Shown here one piece after another: positions 17,400-26,249 of a DNA stretch of 64,000 nt (the stretch's first letter is position 1; every line of letters starts with the position of its first letter). The position numbers and the translations under genes were made by a program. The stretch comes from Nocardia flavorosea NBRC 108225 (GTDB taxonomy: Bacteria > Actinomycetota > Actinomycetes > Mycobacteriales > Mycobacteriaceae), in contig NZ_BDCG01000012.1 in the NCBI RefSeq assembly GCF_001613385.1, positions 372,001-436,000 on the forward strand. Reading direction: 5' to 3'. Below the pieces are notes generated by a model. The model worked only from the letters and a program-made list of their open reading frames with translations, was not told the DNA's origin and made no database searches.

Positions 17400-18370
17400 C
17401 CGTCCGGGCGGTGGTCTGTCCCGAATACGGGACACCGGACGTCCTGCGAATCGAGCAGCGGCCCGTACCCGTGCCCGGAGCGGGGCAGGTACGGGTGCGA
17501 GTGCGCGCCGCGGCGGTGAACTTCCCGGATGTGCTGTTGATCGGCGGCAAGTATCAGATCGCCGTGCCGCCCCCGTTCGTGCCCGGGAGTGAATTCGCCG
17601 GGGAGATCGTCGAGCTGGGTCCTGGGTGCGCGGGCCGGTCGGTCGGGGATCGTGTCACCGGCACCGGGCTCTACGGCGCTTTCGCCGACCAGATCGTCTC
17701 TCCCGCCGAGAATCTCACGCCCGTTCCGGACGGCGTGGACGATCACACGGCGGCCGCGTTCGGTGTCGCCTACCGTACCGCCTACCACTGCTTGCGGTCG
17801 GTGGCCCGGATAGGCCCGGGCGATATCGTGATCGTGCTCGGTGCCGGCGGTGGTGTGGGGCTGGCGGCCGTGCAACTGGCGGTCGCGCTCGGTGCGGAAG
17901 TGGTCGCGGTGGCCTCCTCGGCCGCCAAACTGGCCACCGCCCACTCCTACGGCGCGACCCGCCTGATCGATCACCGTGATGGCACGCTTCGCGAACAACT
18001 CCGTACGGCCGTCCCCGACGGTGCCGCCGCGGTCCTCGATCCGGTCGGAGGCGACCTGTCCGAACCCGCCCTGCGTTCACTGGGCCGGGGCGGACGTTTC
18101 GTCACCATCGGCTACGCCTCCGGGACCGTACCTCGCATCCCACTGAACCTGGTGCTGGTCAAAGGGTTACATATCCTGGGATTCCAGTTCCAGGACATCG
18201 AGCCCGCCGAATTCGCCCGCAACGAGCAGGAACTCACCGACCTGCTGGCCTCCGGCCGCATATCCCCCCATATCGGCGCCGTGTTCCCCCTCGAACAGGC
18301 GGCCGTGGCCCTCGGCGAGGTCGCGGCCGGGCGAGCGGTCGGCAAGATCCTCCTCGACCCGGCCGCCTGA
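17396..18370 (+). CDS. NADPH:quinone oxidoreductase-like MDR protein
   Basis: Zinc-free medium-chain reductase, 324 residues. Seen: VNFPDVLLIGGKYQ, PFVPGSEFAGEI, nucleotide-binding VLGAGGGVGLAAVQLA, and GYASGTVPRIPLN. The family reduces quinones or enoyl groups with NADPH; in this operon an enoyl-CoA or enone substrate is plausible. The GTG at 17396 is chosen because it overlaps the upstream stop in the same GTGA style as the preceding gene junctions; an alternative GTG at 17384 would add four residues. Last gene of the operon. Confidence 0.87.
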   Translation: MTVRAVVCPEYGTPDVLRIEQRPVPVPGAGQVRVRVRAAAVNFPDVLLIGGKYQIAVPPPFVPGSEFAGEIVELGPGCAGRSVGDRVTGTGLYGAFADQIVSPAENLTPVPDGVDDHTAAAFGVAYRTAYHCLRSVARIGPGDIVIVLGAGGGVGLAAVQLAVALGAEVVAVASSAAKLATAHSYGATRLIDHRDGTLREQLRTAVPDGAAAVLDPVGGDLSEPALRSLGRGGRFVTIGYASGTVPRIPLNLVLVKGLHILGFQFQDIEPAEFARNEQELTDLLASGRISPHIGAVFPLEQAAVALGEVAAGRAVGKILLDPAA

Positions 18371-18626
18371 CCTCACGTTTGCTCGTAGTTGCCGAATATC
18401 GCATCCCGGAACTCGGGACCGAGGCGGAAACCGTACCGGACGCGCTCGCCTTCTTCGAGCGGTCACTCACGACCGACCGGCGGCTCGGGCCCAGTACCGG
18501 CACGCACGGTGACCGATGAGTTCGGCTCCGCCGCGTCGTCTGAACGAACGGAGGGCTACCCTTCCGAGCCGGCCGCGCGGGGCCTCGACGCGCACCGGCC
18601 TGCCGATACGGGGCGCCGGAGTACAG

Positions 18627-19190
18627 ATGGGCAAGGTCGCCTGGGGATTCACCTGTTCGATCGACGGGTTCATTGCTGGACCGGGGCACGATATGAGCTG
18701 GCTTTCGGCTACGGAGCCGTCCGCTCCGGATACCACCGCACAACTGGCCGCGGAGGTCGGCGTGATCATCTCGGGGCGGGCCGGCTACGACGCCGCAATC
18801 GCCCAGCGCGATGAACGCGACGAGCTGACCTCCGCGGCCTACGGCGGTGCATGGTCGGGTACGGAAATCATCCTCACGCACCGCCCGGAAGAACTGGCCG
18901 ATGATCGGTCCGTGGTCGCGCTGAACTGCGATATCCGCGAGGCCGTGCGCCGCGCGCAGGAAATTGCCGGTGACCGGGATATCCAGATCATCAGCGCCGA
19001 TATCGCCCGCCAGGCCCTCGAACACGACCTCATCGACGAGTTGCAGGTTTTCGTCGCCCCGGTCTTCCTCGGCGACGGCATACGGATCTTCGACGTGCCC
19101 GGCGGGCGGCGGATCGACTGGGAACTGATCGAGATCTACGACCACAGCCCGCGCAGCTTCGGCCGCGCCTACCGCCCGAAGAAGCGCTGA
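18627..19190 (+). CDS. Dihydrofolate reductase-like RibD C-terminal domain protein
   Basis: Stand-alone RibD_C/DHFR-like protein, 187 residues. VAWGFTCSIDGFIAG at the N-terminus and LIDELQVFVAPVFLGDG near the C-terminus are typical of this actinobacterial group, usually annotated as dihydrofolate reductase family or pyrimidine reductase-like. The start ATG 18627 has a GCCGGAG site upstream. It is not next to riboflavin genes (the lumazine synthase is 3 kb away), so a riboflavin role is not assumed. Convergent with the LLM gene; the 115 bp between them contains the 12-bp palindrome CCGCCGCGGCGG. Confidence 0.8.
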   Translation: MGKVAWGFTCSIDGFIAGPGHDMSWLSATEPSAPDTTAQLAAEVGVIISGRAGYDAAIAQRDERDELTSAAYGGAWSGTEIILTHRPEELADDRSVVALNCDIREAVRRAQEIAGDRDIQIISADIARQALEHDLIDELQVFVAPVFLGDGIRIFDVPGGRRIDWELIEIYDHSPRSFGRAYRPKKR

Positions 19191-19305
19191 GCCGCAGCGT
19201 CGAACCGCCGCGGCGGACGGCTCGGTGGGCGTTCCCCGGCTCCGTACAGGTGGCCGCTGTGGACGACCGGCCGTCCCTGAACTCGCCGCCCGCGTATCCG
19301 CGGGA

Positions 19306-20124
19306 TCAGATCAGTTCGGCAAACCGGTCGAGGCGGCGCAGGCTTTCGGCTTCGGGTTGAGTCGGTAGGTTGAACAGTGCCTCGTCGACGCCGGCCGCGG
19401 CCAGTTCGGCGACGATTTCGGGTTCGGGCGGGACACCGAACATGGTGACCTGCATGGGCCGGTTCGCGCGTTCACGTAATTCGGTGATCCGGGCCGGCAG
19501 GTTGTCTGTGCCGCGGCCGTACAGGGGCATCCAGCCGTCGCCGAAGTCCAGGACGCGGTCGAAGGTGGTCGGCCCGGCACCGCCGACCAGGACCGGTGGA
19601 TGGGGTGTGCGGACCGGTTTGGGGTAGGAGAACACGGGGCCGAAATCGACGAACTCACCGTGGAACTCCGCCTCGTCCTGGGTCCAGAGGGCCTTGATCG
19701 CCAGCACGCGTTCGCGCAGCAGCCGCATCCGGGTTTTCGGGTCCGTGCCGTGGTTGCGCATCTCCTCGCGGTTCCAGCCGGCACCCACCCCGAGGACGGC
19801 GCGCCCGTTCGATACCCGGTCGAGGGTGGCGACTTCTTTGGCCAGATGGATCGGGTCGCGTTGCACGACGAGCGCGATACCGGTACCGACGCGCAGTCGC
19901 TCGGTGACCGCCGCGGCCGCGGACAGTGCGACGAAGGGATCGAAGGTCCGGTAGTAGTGGCGGGGCAGTTCGTCGCCGCCGGGCCACGGCGAGGTCCGCT
20001 CCACCGGGATATGCGAATGCTCGGCCAGGAACAGCGAACCCAAACCGCGCTCCTCCAATGCGCGGCCGAGCACCGCCGGGCCGATGCCGTCATCGGTGAC
20101 GAAAGTCGAAACGCCGTAGTCCAC
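19306..20124 (-). CDS. LLM-class oxidoreductase, probably F420-dependent
   Basis: Luciferase-like TIM-barrel oxidoreductase, 272 residues. Markers: LFLAEHSHIPVERTSPWPG, LRVGTGIALVVQRDPI, GVGAGWNREEMRNHG and PPVLVGGAGPTTFDRVLDF. This subgroup usually uses coenzyme F420 in Nocardia and mycobacteria; the cofactor is inferred from family. The GTG start at 20124 follows GGAGGAGG with ideal spacing. Monocistronic, convergent with the RibD_C gene. Substrate unknown. Confidence 0.85.
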   Translation of the reverse strand: MDYGVSTFVTDDGIGPAVLGRALEERGLGSLFLAEHSHIPVERTSPWPGGDELPRHYYRTFDPFVALSAAAAVTERLRVGTGIALVVQRDPIHLAKEVATLDRVSNGRAVLGVGAGWNREEMRNHGTDPKTRMRLLRERVLAIKALWTQDEAEFHGEFVDFGPVFSYPKPVRTPHPPVLVGGAGPTTFDRVLDFGDGWMPLYGRGTDNLPARITELRERANRPMQVTMFGVPPEPEIVAELAAAGVDEALFNLPTQPEAESLRRLDRFAELI

Positions 20125-20231
20125 GACCACCTCCTCCACCGGTGCCGAGGCTCTCGCCCCGGCACCGGATATCCAGTCTGCCGAGTTCGGTTCGTCCGGC
20201 GCCCTCGGGCGCCGTGAACTCGGATACGAGC

Positions 20232-21128
20232 CTATCGGGGAGGCACGACCCCAGCCGGCACCGAGGGACGGCGGGCACGGTGGGACCTGGCGAACAGGAC
20301 GGCAGCAATCGACGCGGGAATGTTCATGAGAAACCCGTACAGGCCGGCCGGCACGGCCATCGTCTCGTTGCCGAGCACGGTGGTCGCAATGGTGATGGCC
20401 AGCGCGGCGTTGTGCACCCCGATCTCCATCCCGGCGGCAACGGCATCGGCGGGTTCCACCCCGAAGGCTCGTGGCACCAGATAGCCGACGAGCAGGCTGC
20501 AGATACAGAGCAGCAGAGCGACCGGGCCCAGGTCGCCGAGATGACCGGTGACAGTGTCGAATTCCGAGAACAGGGCGGCGGCGACCACGAACACGAGGAC
20601 ACCGGCGGCGGCGAACTTCACCGTGGACTGCCTGCGGCCGGACCAGTCCGGATAGCGCCGGCGCACCCACATACCCACCGCCACCGGAATCAGAACCAGG
20701 GCGAAGACCTGAACGAACTTCGCGGGATGCAAGACGATCGCCGCGCTGTCGTCCAGGAACACCGCATAGGAGACGGCGACCACGACGGGCAGCGTGACCA
20801 CGGCCAGCACGGAATTGATCGCCGTCAGCGTGATGTTCAGTGCGACGTTACCGCCGGCGATATGGCTGAACAGGTTCGCCGAGGTACCGCCGGGTGACGC
20901 AACGAGCAGCATCATGCCCACCGCGAGCACTCCGTCCAGACCGAACAGGTGCACCAGACCGAAACAGATCAGCGGCAGGACAACGAGCTGGCAGAGCAGC
21001 GCGATCACTGCGGTTTTCGGGTACTTCACGACGCGGGTGAAGTCGTCGGTCGTCAAGGTCAGTCCCAGGCCGAACATCACGATCCCGAGCGCGAGCGGCA
21101 ACGCCACCGCGAAAATGGTGGAACCCAT
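20232..21128 (-). CDS. Bile acid:sodium symporter (BASS) family transporter
   Basis: Integral membrane protein, 298 residues, with about nine hydrophobic segments from the very N-terminus (STIFAVALPLALGIVMFGLG). Conserved BASS sequences: SPGGTSANLFSHIAGGNVAL and EIGVHNAALAITIATTVL. Such transporters carry organic anions, often with sodium. The ATG at 21128 has a GGAAGGA site. It stands alone between the LLM gene and the riboswitch. A link to steroid-like substrate uptake is possible but only suggested by family. Confidence 0.87.
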   Translation of the reverse strand: MGSTIFAVALPLALGIVMFGLGLTLTTDDFTRVVKYPKTAVIALLCQLVVLPLICFGLVHLFGLDGVLAVGMMLLVASPGGTSANLFSHIAGGNVALNITLTAINSVLAVVTLPVVVAVSYAVFLDDSAAIVLHPAKFVQVFALVLIPVAVGMWVRRRYPDWSGRRQSTVKFAAAGVLVFVVAAALFSEFDTVTGHLGDLGPVALLLCICSLLVGYLVPRAFGVEPADAVAAGMEIGVHNAALAITIATTVLGNETMAVPAGLYGFLMNIPASIAAVLFARSHRARRPSVPAGVVPPR

Positions 21129-21351
21129 ATGCGTCCTTCCGGCGGCCGAGGCATACCCGGGCCGCGGGCAGCATCGACCTGGGGCTCGCACCGGGAACGG
21201 TACCCGGTGCTGAAGCGGTCATCGATACGGTCGCCTCATATCTTGTCGATAGGCGTGCCCGGCGCAACCCGGCGAACTTCGGGGGTGGGCAGGCAATCGC
21301 CGGGGTGCCGTAGCAGCAACCGCGGGGCATTGTTAGAGTCCGCGCTGTACA

Positions 21352-21504
21352 CGTTCTCAGGACGGGGTGGAATTCCCCACCGGCGGTAATGGCATCCGGG
21401 CCGATCCGGAGGCACGAGCCCGCGAGCGCCACCCTCCGTGGTGGGTCGAGCAGATTCCGGTGCGATCCCGGAGCCGACGGTCACAGTCCGGATGAAAGAG
21501 AACG
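21352..21504 (+). promoter_or_regulatory. FMN riboswitch (RFN element)
   Basis: The conserved RFN layout is directly visible: closing helix P1 CGTTCTC (21352-21358) with GAGAACG (21498-21504), then AGGACGGGGTGGAATTCCCC, the middle hairpins including ACCGGCGGTAATG and GGTGCGATCCCGGAGCCGAC, and the terminal ACAGTCCGGATGAAAGAG. It lies 78 bases before the lumazine synthase ATG, so FMN should repress that gene, probably at translation or by termination. Confidence 0.95.
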
Positions 21505-21582
21505 CGGCAGCGGAGTGCCCGGGCACGGGCCGCTCCTGTTCGCGTTGCCATGCCCTGGGTGACATAGCGAAGAGGAGTAATT

Positions 21583-22032
21583 ATGTCGCCCACCTCGAAC
21601 CGCATCGCTCTGGTCGCCGCGCGCTGGCACGCCGATATCGTCGACCGCGCGGTGCAATCCTGCCGGTCCGGGCTCGCCGGGCACGGGTTCACCGAGGTCG
21701 ACGTGATCGACGTACCCGGGGCATTCGAGATCCCGCTGCGTATCAAACGGCTGGCCGCGACCGGCCGCTACGCCGCACTCGCCGGCTGTGCCCTGGTCGT
21801 CGACGGCGGTATCTACCGGCACGATTTCGTCGCCTCGACCGTGGTGGATGCGCTCATGCGAATCCAGCTCGAGGCCGATGTCCCGGTGTTCTCGGCGGTC
21901 CTCACCCCGCATCACTTCCACGAGCACAGTGAGCATCTGACGTATTTCACGCGGCATTTCGAGACCAAGGGTGCGGAGCTGGCCGCCGCCATCGCGGCCA
22001 CCGTTCAGCGCGATACCGTCGAAGCCCGCTGA
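21583..22032 (+). CDS. ribH: 6,7-dimethyl-8-ribityllumazine synthase, type II (RibH2-like)
   Basis: Penultimate enzyme of riboflavin synthesis, 149 residues. Seen: RIALVAARWHADIVDRAVQS, VPGAFEIPLRIKRL and VVDGGIYRHDFVASTVVDAL. The last, with PHHFHEHSEHLTYFTRHF, resembles RibH2 of Brucella/Mesorhizobium rather than the usual actinobacterial RibH found with ribA/ribC. AGAGGAG precedes the ATG. It is single, under an FMN riboswitch, which suggests a secondary, FMN-responsive copy. Its 3' end overlaps the convergent cyclase gene by 28 bp. Confidence 0.9.
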   Translation: MSPTSNRIALVAARWHADIVDRAVQSCRSGLAGHGFTEVDVIDVPGAFEIPLRIKRLAATGRYAALAGCALVVDGGIYRHDFVASTVVDALMRIQLEADVPVFSAVLTPHHFHEHSEHLTYFTRHFETKGAELAAAIAATVQRDTVEAR

Positions 22033-23579
22033 ACCGGCCGGGCGAGCCGGGTCGGGGTGAGCCGGCCGCGCAGCGTCACCGATTCGCCGAGCTGCCAGTG
22101 CCCGGCTTCGGTGACTGCGGCCGCGGTGACCGTTTTACCCGAGGTGAGCAGCAGGCAATCCTGCTTCGCCAGTTCGCAGAGCCGGGCCGCTTCATTGACG
22201 GCGTCACCGATCACCGTGAATTCGTAGCGTTGCCGGGCGCCGACATTACCCGCGACGACCCGGCCCTCGGCGATACCGATCGCCGCGTCGAATTCCGTGC
22301 CGCCGGTATCGAGCCTGGCGCGGATCGCGCGGCCACATGCCAATGCCGCGCCTGCGGCGTCGGACAGTTGCGCGGGGGTGCCGAACACGGCCAGCGCCGC
22401 GTCGCCTTCGAACTTGTTGAGCAGGCCGCCGTGTTTTTCCACCTCGTCCACCACCACGTCGAAGAACCGGTTGAGGATCGCGACCATTTCGGGTGCGCTC
22501 AGAGTCGCGGCCATGGTGGTGGAGCCGACGATATCGATGAACAGTGCCGCGGCCTCGACCTCGGCGCCGCCGAGCACCGGCTTACCGGCCAGTGCTGCCT
22601 TGGCGACCTCGTGCCCGACATGCCTGCCGAACAGGTCCCGGATCTCCTCGCGTTCGCGGAGCCCGCCGACCATATTGTTGAAGCCGCTCTGCAGTTCACC
22701 CAGTTCGGTGCCGTCGTACACCGCGAGCGTGAGATCGAATTCGCCCTTCTCCACTTCGCGCATGGCCCGGCGCACACCACTGATCGGGGCAACGGTCGCA
22801 GCCAATGTCTGGATCATCAACAGGGAGCCGATGACGAGGGCCGCACCGCCGAGTGACAGTACGCATACCGCCAGCCGTGTGGTGGTCACCTCGCCGGTGG
22901 TCAGCGCGACCACCGCCACCACCATCAGACCCGCCACGGGAAGACCCGAGCCGACCAGCCACATCAACAGCGATCGCCCGAAGACACCGATACCGCTGCG
23001 GGCGCGAGAGGTTCTCGCCGACAGCACACGCGAGGTCACCGGCCGCAACGCGAACTCGATGATCAGATAGGTACTGGCACACACCACGATCGCGCTGAAG
23101 GTGATGCCGAACGCCACCTTGGGGATCAACCGTGGGTCGGCAATTCCGGCCAGCAGCGTGAGCACGACCACTCCCCCGAACCACAGCAACGCCTGCATAC
23201 GCACCAGCCGCCGCGGCACCGCTGCGGCCGCGGCCTGCTGTTCCTCGGTGGGCACCGTATCGGGATGGAGGGCCCAGCCCAGTGCGCCCAACCCGCGGGC
23301 GGTGCCCCACCACACACCGATCAGGACGGCGACTGCCGCGTACACCGGAGCCGCGACCGCATCGATCAGGATCATCTTCTCCGTGAACACGGAAGGTCCG
23401 GGTAGTACGAAACCGATCAGCGTGATCGATACGAAGACACCGGCCAGGTTGGCCAGCACGATCGGCACCGTCAACAGCAATTGGATACGAAGCCGCCGGA
23501 TTCCCGCAGCCTCCTCCTCACGCCCGAGTAGTCGCGACCCCCATGGTGCCGCCGCGAGTGGGTCGTTGCTCCGCGGCAT
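22005..23579 (-). CDS. Membrane-anchored class III adenylate/guanylate cyclase with HAMP domain
   Basis: 524 residues: about six N-terminal membrane helices (first LLLTVPIVLANLAGVFV), a HAMP linker (roughly 265-320) and a C-terminal cyclase domain, the layout of the mycobacterial Rv1318c-Rv1320c/Rv3645 group. The active site looks complete: metal Asp in FIDIVGST, Lys and metal Asp in LNKFEGDAALAVFG, and FTVIGDAVNEAARL with substrate Asp, Asn and Arg; Lys/Asp suggests ATP. The start ATG 23579 precedes PRSNDPLAAAPWG; longer upstream reading is low-complexity. Divergent from the pyruvate oxidase. Confidence 0.9.
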   Translation of the reverse strand: MPRSNDPLAAAPWGSRLLGREEEAAGIRRLRIQLLLTVPIVLANLAGVFVSITLIGFVLPGPSVFTEKMILIDAVAAPVYAAVAVLIGVWWGTARGLGALGWALHPDTVPTEEQQAAAAAVPRRLVRMQALLWFGGVVVLTLLAGIADPRLIPKVAFGITFSAIVVCASTYLIIEFALRPVTSRVLSARTSRARSGIGVFGRSLLMWLVGSGLPVAGLMVVAVVALTTGEVTTTRLAVCVLSLGGAALVIGSLLMIQTLAATVAPISGVRRAMREVEKGEFDLTLAVYDGTELGELQSGFNNMVGGLREREEIRDLFGRHVGHEVAKAALAGKPVLGGAEVEAAALFIDIVGSTTMAATLSAPEMVAILNRFFDVVVDEVEKHGGLLNKFEGDAALAVFGTPAQLSDAAGAALACGRAIRARLDTGGTEFDAAIGIAEGRVVAGNVGARQRYEFTVIGDAVNEAARLCELAKQDCLLLTSGKTVTAAAVTEAGHWQLGESVTLRGRLTPTRLARPVQRASTVSR

Positions 23580-23900
23580 GTTCTGCCCGCCCTTTCCGGA
23601 TCCACGCGTACCGAGTGCCGGGTAGACCGGTACAGCACCCGGCCTCAGGCATACCACGCCCTCCGCGCTCCTTACGATCTTCCGGCGTAGCGATTTCTGT
23701 GCTCCGCAGGATTGACCGGTTCGAGCGGGAACGGTTTCGGCTCGGAGCCCGGGCGAAGGCGCTATGTCGTGGCGCCGCCGGACAGCAGCCCGGCCTTTCG
23801 CGTGTGCAGATCCTCCGGTGCGGGGAACCGGGCTGCCTGTTTTCCGGTGCGAGGCGGCGACCTCACCGACGATCGCGCTTGTCGCGCGTAGGGTCGCGCC
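23580..23900. other. Divergent intergenic region between cyclase and pyruvate oxidase
   Basis: 321 bp that must hold both promoters. No strong palindrome of the GAGAAT type is present. A GC-rich inverted pattern GCGCTTGTCGCGCG lies near 23875-23888. No gene or RNA was recognised. Confidence 0.4.
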
Positions 23901-25640
23901 ATGGCGACTGTTGCTCAACATATGATCTCTGCACTGCAGGTCAGCGGGGTCAGCCGCGTGTACGGGTTGCCCGGTGACAGCTTGAACGGATTCACCGACG
24001 CGATACGGCGATCGGACGGCACCATCACCTGGGAGCACGTCCGGCACGAGGAGGCCGCCGCGTTCGCCGCGACAGCAGAAGCCGCGCTGACCGGCCGGCT
24101 CGCCGTCTGCGCCGGAAGTTGCGGCCCCGGCAATCTCCATCTGATCAACGGGCTCTACGACGCGCAGCGCACCAGGGTTCCGGTACTGGCCGTCGCCGCG
24201 CATATCCCGGTCGCCGAGATCGGATCCGGCTATTTCCAGGAAACCCACCCGGAAGAGTTGTTCCGCGAGTGCAGCGTCTACTGCGAGCTGGTCAGCAGCC
24301 CACAATCGGCCCCACGGATCGTGGAGATGGCGATGCGGGCGGCCGTGGAAGAACGCGGGGTCGCCGTCGTGGTGATCCCCGGAGAGGTGTTCCAGAGCCG
24401 GCTGCCCGGCGATCGCTGGAGCACCAGACCGGTACTGCCGTCCCGGTCGGTGGTCCGGCCCGACGACACCACACTGCGCCGGGCGGCGGACGTCCTGAAC
24501 ACCGGGTCGCGGGTGACGATTCTCGGCGGAGCCGGGACCGCGGGCGCCCACGACGAGGTCATGGCGCTGGCCGCAACACTGCAGTCTCCGGTCGTGCACG
24601 CATTCCGCGGCAAGGAATACCTGGAGTACGACAACCCGTACGACGTGGGAATGACCGGACTGCTCGGATACGCCTCGGGATACAAGGCGATCAAAGAAGC
24701 CGATGTACTGCTGATGCTGGGTACCGACTTCCCGTATACGCAGTTCTATCCCGAAGACGCCGCGGTCATCCAGGTCGATATCCGCGGCAGCCATCTCGGG
24801 CGGCGCACTCCGGTCGACGTGGGCATGGTGGGCACTGTGCGGGACACCGCCGAGGCGCTGCTACCGCTGCTCGCCCGGAAAACCGATCGGGCCCACCTGG
24901 ACCGGTCGTTGCAACATTATCGGCGGACCCGTAGATCGCTGGACGAACTCGCGGTCGACGATCGGGGCCGCATCCCCATCCGGCCGGAATACGTTGCCGG
25001 TGCGGTGAACCGGTCGGCGGCCGACGACGCGGTGTTCACCTTCGATGTGGGGTCGCCGACGACGTGGGCGGCGCGGTACCTGACCATGAACGGCCGGCGG
25101 CGCCTGACCGGTTCGTTCACCCACGGCACGATGGCCTGCGCGCTACCGCATGCCATCGGCGCGCAGACCGCCTACCCCGGACGCCAGGTGATCGCCCTGG
25201 CCGGGGACGGCGGAGTGACGATGCTGTTCGGCGAGCTGCTCACGCTGGTACAGAACGACCTACCGGTCAAGGTGATCGTGTTCAACAACTCGTCACTGAA
25301 CTTCGTGGAGTTGGAGATGAAGGCCGCCGGGGTGGTGAACTTCGGTACCGGCCTGGACAATCCCGACTTCGGTGCCGTGGCCCGCGCGATGGGAATATGG
25401 GGGCGCCGGGTCGAGCAACCCGGCGATCTGGAGCCGGCGATCGCGGAGGCGCTGGCCCACGACGGACCCGCGCTCGTCGATATCGTCGTGGCACGGCAGG
25501 AACTGACGATCCCGCCGGCCGTCTCGGCGGAGCAGGCCAAAGGTTTCACCCTCTACGCCATCCGCACCATCCTCGCCGGCCGGGGCGACGAACTGCTCGA
25601 CCTGGTCACCACCAACGTCGCCCGGCGCATCCTCGACTAG
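23901..25640 (+). CDS. poxB: Pyruvate oxidase / pyruvate:quinone oxidoreductase (ThDP enzyme)
   Basis: Thiamin-diphosphate flavoenzyme, 579 residues, most like PoxB, which decarboxylates pyruvate to acetate and passes electrons to membrane quinones. Domains in order: Pyr domain with catalytic Glu near residue 50 (WEHVRHEEAAAFA), central FAD domain, PP domain with GDGGVTMLFGELLTL near 435 through FNNSSLNFVELEM, and a C-terminal segment (LTIPPAVSAEQAKGFTLY) like the membrane-binding tail. Single gene. The ATG at 23901 has only a weak ribosome site (TAGGGT). Confidence 0.88.
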   Translation: MATVAQHMISALQVSGVSRVYGLPGDSLNGFTDAIRRSDGTITWEHVRHEEAAAFAATAEAALTGRLAVCAGSCGPGNLHLINGLYDAQRTRVPVLAVAAHIPVAEIGSGYFQETHPEELFRECSVYCELVSSPQSAPRIVEMAMRAAVEERGVAVVVIPGEVFQSRLPGDRWSTRPVLPSRSVVRPDDTTLRRAADVLNTGSRVTILGGAGTAGAHDEVMALAATLQSPVVHAFRGKEYLEYDNPYDVGMTGLLGYASGYKAIKEADVLLMLGTDFPYTQFYPEDAAVIQVDIRGSHLGRRTPVDVGMVGTVRDTAEALLPLLARKTDRAHLDRSLQHYRRTRRSLDELAVDDRGRIPIRPEYVAGAVNRSAADDAVFTFDVGSPTTWAARYLTMNGRRRLTGSFTHGTMACALPHAIGAQTAYPGRQVIALAGDGGVTMLFGELLTLVQNDLPVKVIVFNNSSLNFVELEMKAAGVVNFGTGLDNPDFGAVARAMGIWGRRVEQPGDLEPAIAEALAHDGPALVDIVVARQELTIPPAVSAEQAKGFTLYAIRTILAGRGDELLDLVTTNVARRILD

Positions 25641-25739
25641 GCGGCGCGCGAGCGCAGCGGCATACGGCGCAGGCGTACGCCTGGGCCGGTTGCGGTGTGC
25701 CGCCGGGAATTTCTGCGCGGACACCCGGTTCACTCCGTC

Positions 25740-26150
25740 GGTTGTGCGCCGTGCACACGCGGACCGACCGGCCCGACCGGAGATCTCGTCCAGTTCCCGA
25801 AGCCCTATCGCAGATACCACGCTGCCGGTTCATGTCGGGGGCTCGAGCACGCCGGCTGCCCGCCGCCCCGGACAGCGCGGGGACGGATACTTCGCCGGCG
25901 GTGCGTTGCTCCCGGACGAACGCGCCGCCCAATGGGAGCCGGCGCGGGCGGCCGCCACCGAAGCAGGCCGGGATCCGGACCGGCTCGAGTACACCCGTTG
26001 GAGCGGATTCGATATGACCGGCGAGCGACTCGCGGCTTTCACTGCGCAGGGCGTGGACGGGTGGTGATGAGCGCCGGTTCCGCGGTCCCGGAGGAAAAGC
26101 GCGATGAACTGTCGCAGTTCCCCGAACGGTTCCCGGGCGCACACCGGTGA
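25740..26150 (+). pseudogene. Decayed LLM-class oxidoreductase (C-terminal remnant, frameshifted)
   Basis: One frame reads LPVHVGGSSTPAARRPGQRG, then AGRDPDRLEYTRWSGFDM and LAAFTAQGVDGW before a stop at 26067. A second frame continues the same family with RVVMSAGSAVPEEKRDELSQ to a stop at 26150. Together they give the C-terminal third of an F420-type luciferase-like oxidoreductase, broken by a single-base shift near 26055. No N-terminal part was recognised upstream. It lies between poxB and a convergent unknown gene. Confidence 0.65.
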
Positions 26151-26249
26151 GCCGGCGGTAACCGCGCCGTCGATCGAGCCGATACGAAGCTTGCCGGGCC
26201 GGCCCGGAAGGCGCTCGGTCCGCCAGTGGACGGCTCGGCGATCCGCGGG

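Noticed and set aside
18373..18462. Short minus-strand reading (LEEGERVRYGFRLGPEFRDA then IFGNYEQT) that looks like a protein C-terminus
   Set aside because: Only 29 codons after a stop, no recognised family and no upstream continuation; too little to call a pseudogene.
18627..19190. Riboflavin-pathway RibD reductase
   Set aside because: Only the DHFR-like domain is present, without a deaminase, and it is not under the FMN riboswitch.
23580..24794. N-terminal extension of the cyclase through the pyruvate oxidase region
   Set aside because: It is antisense to poxB and has no family features; the ATG at 23579 starts the membrane domain.
25670..25683. CAGGCGTACGCCTG palindrome after poxB as a terminator
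   Set aside because: No loop and no T-run; short GC palindromes are expected by chance here.
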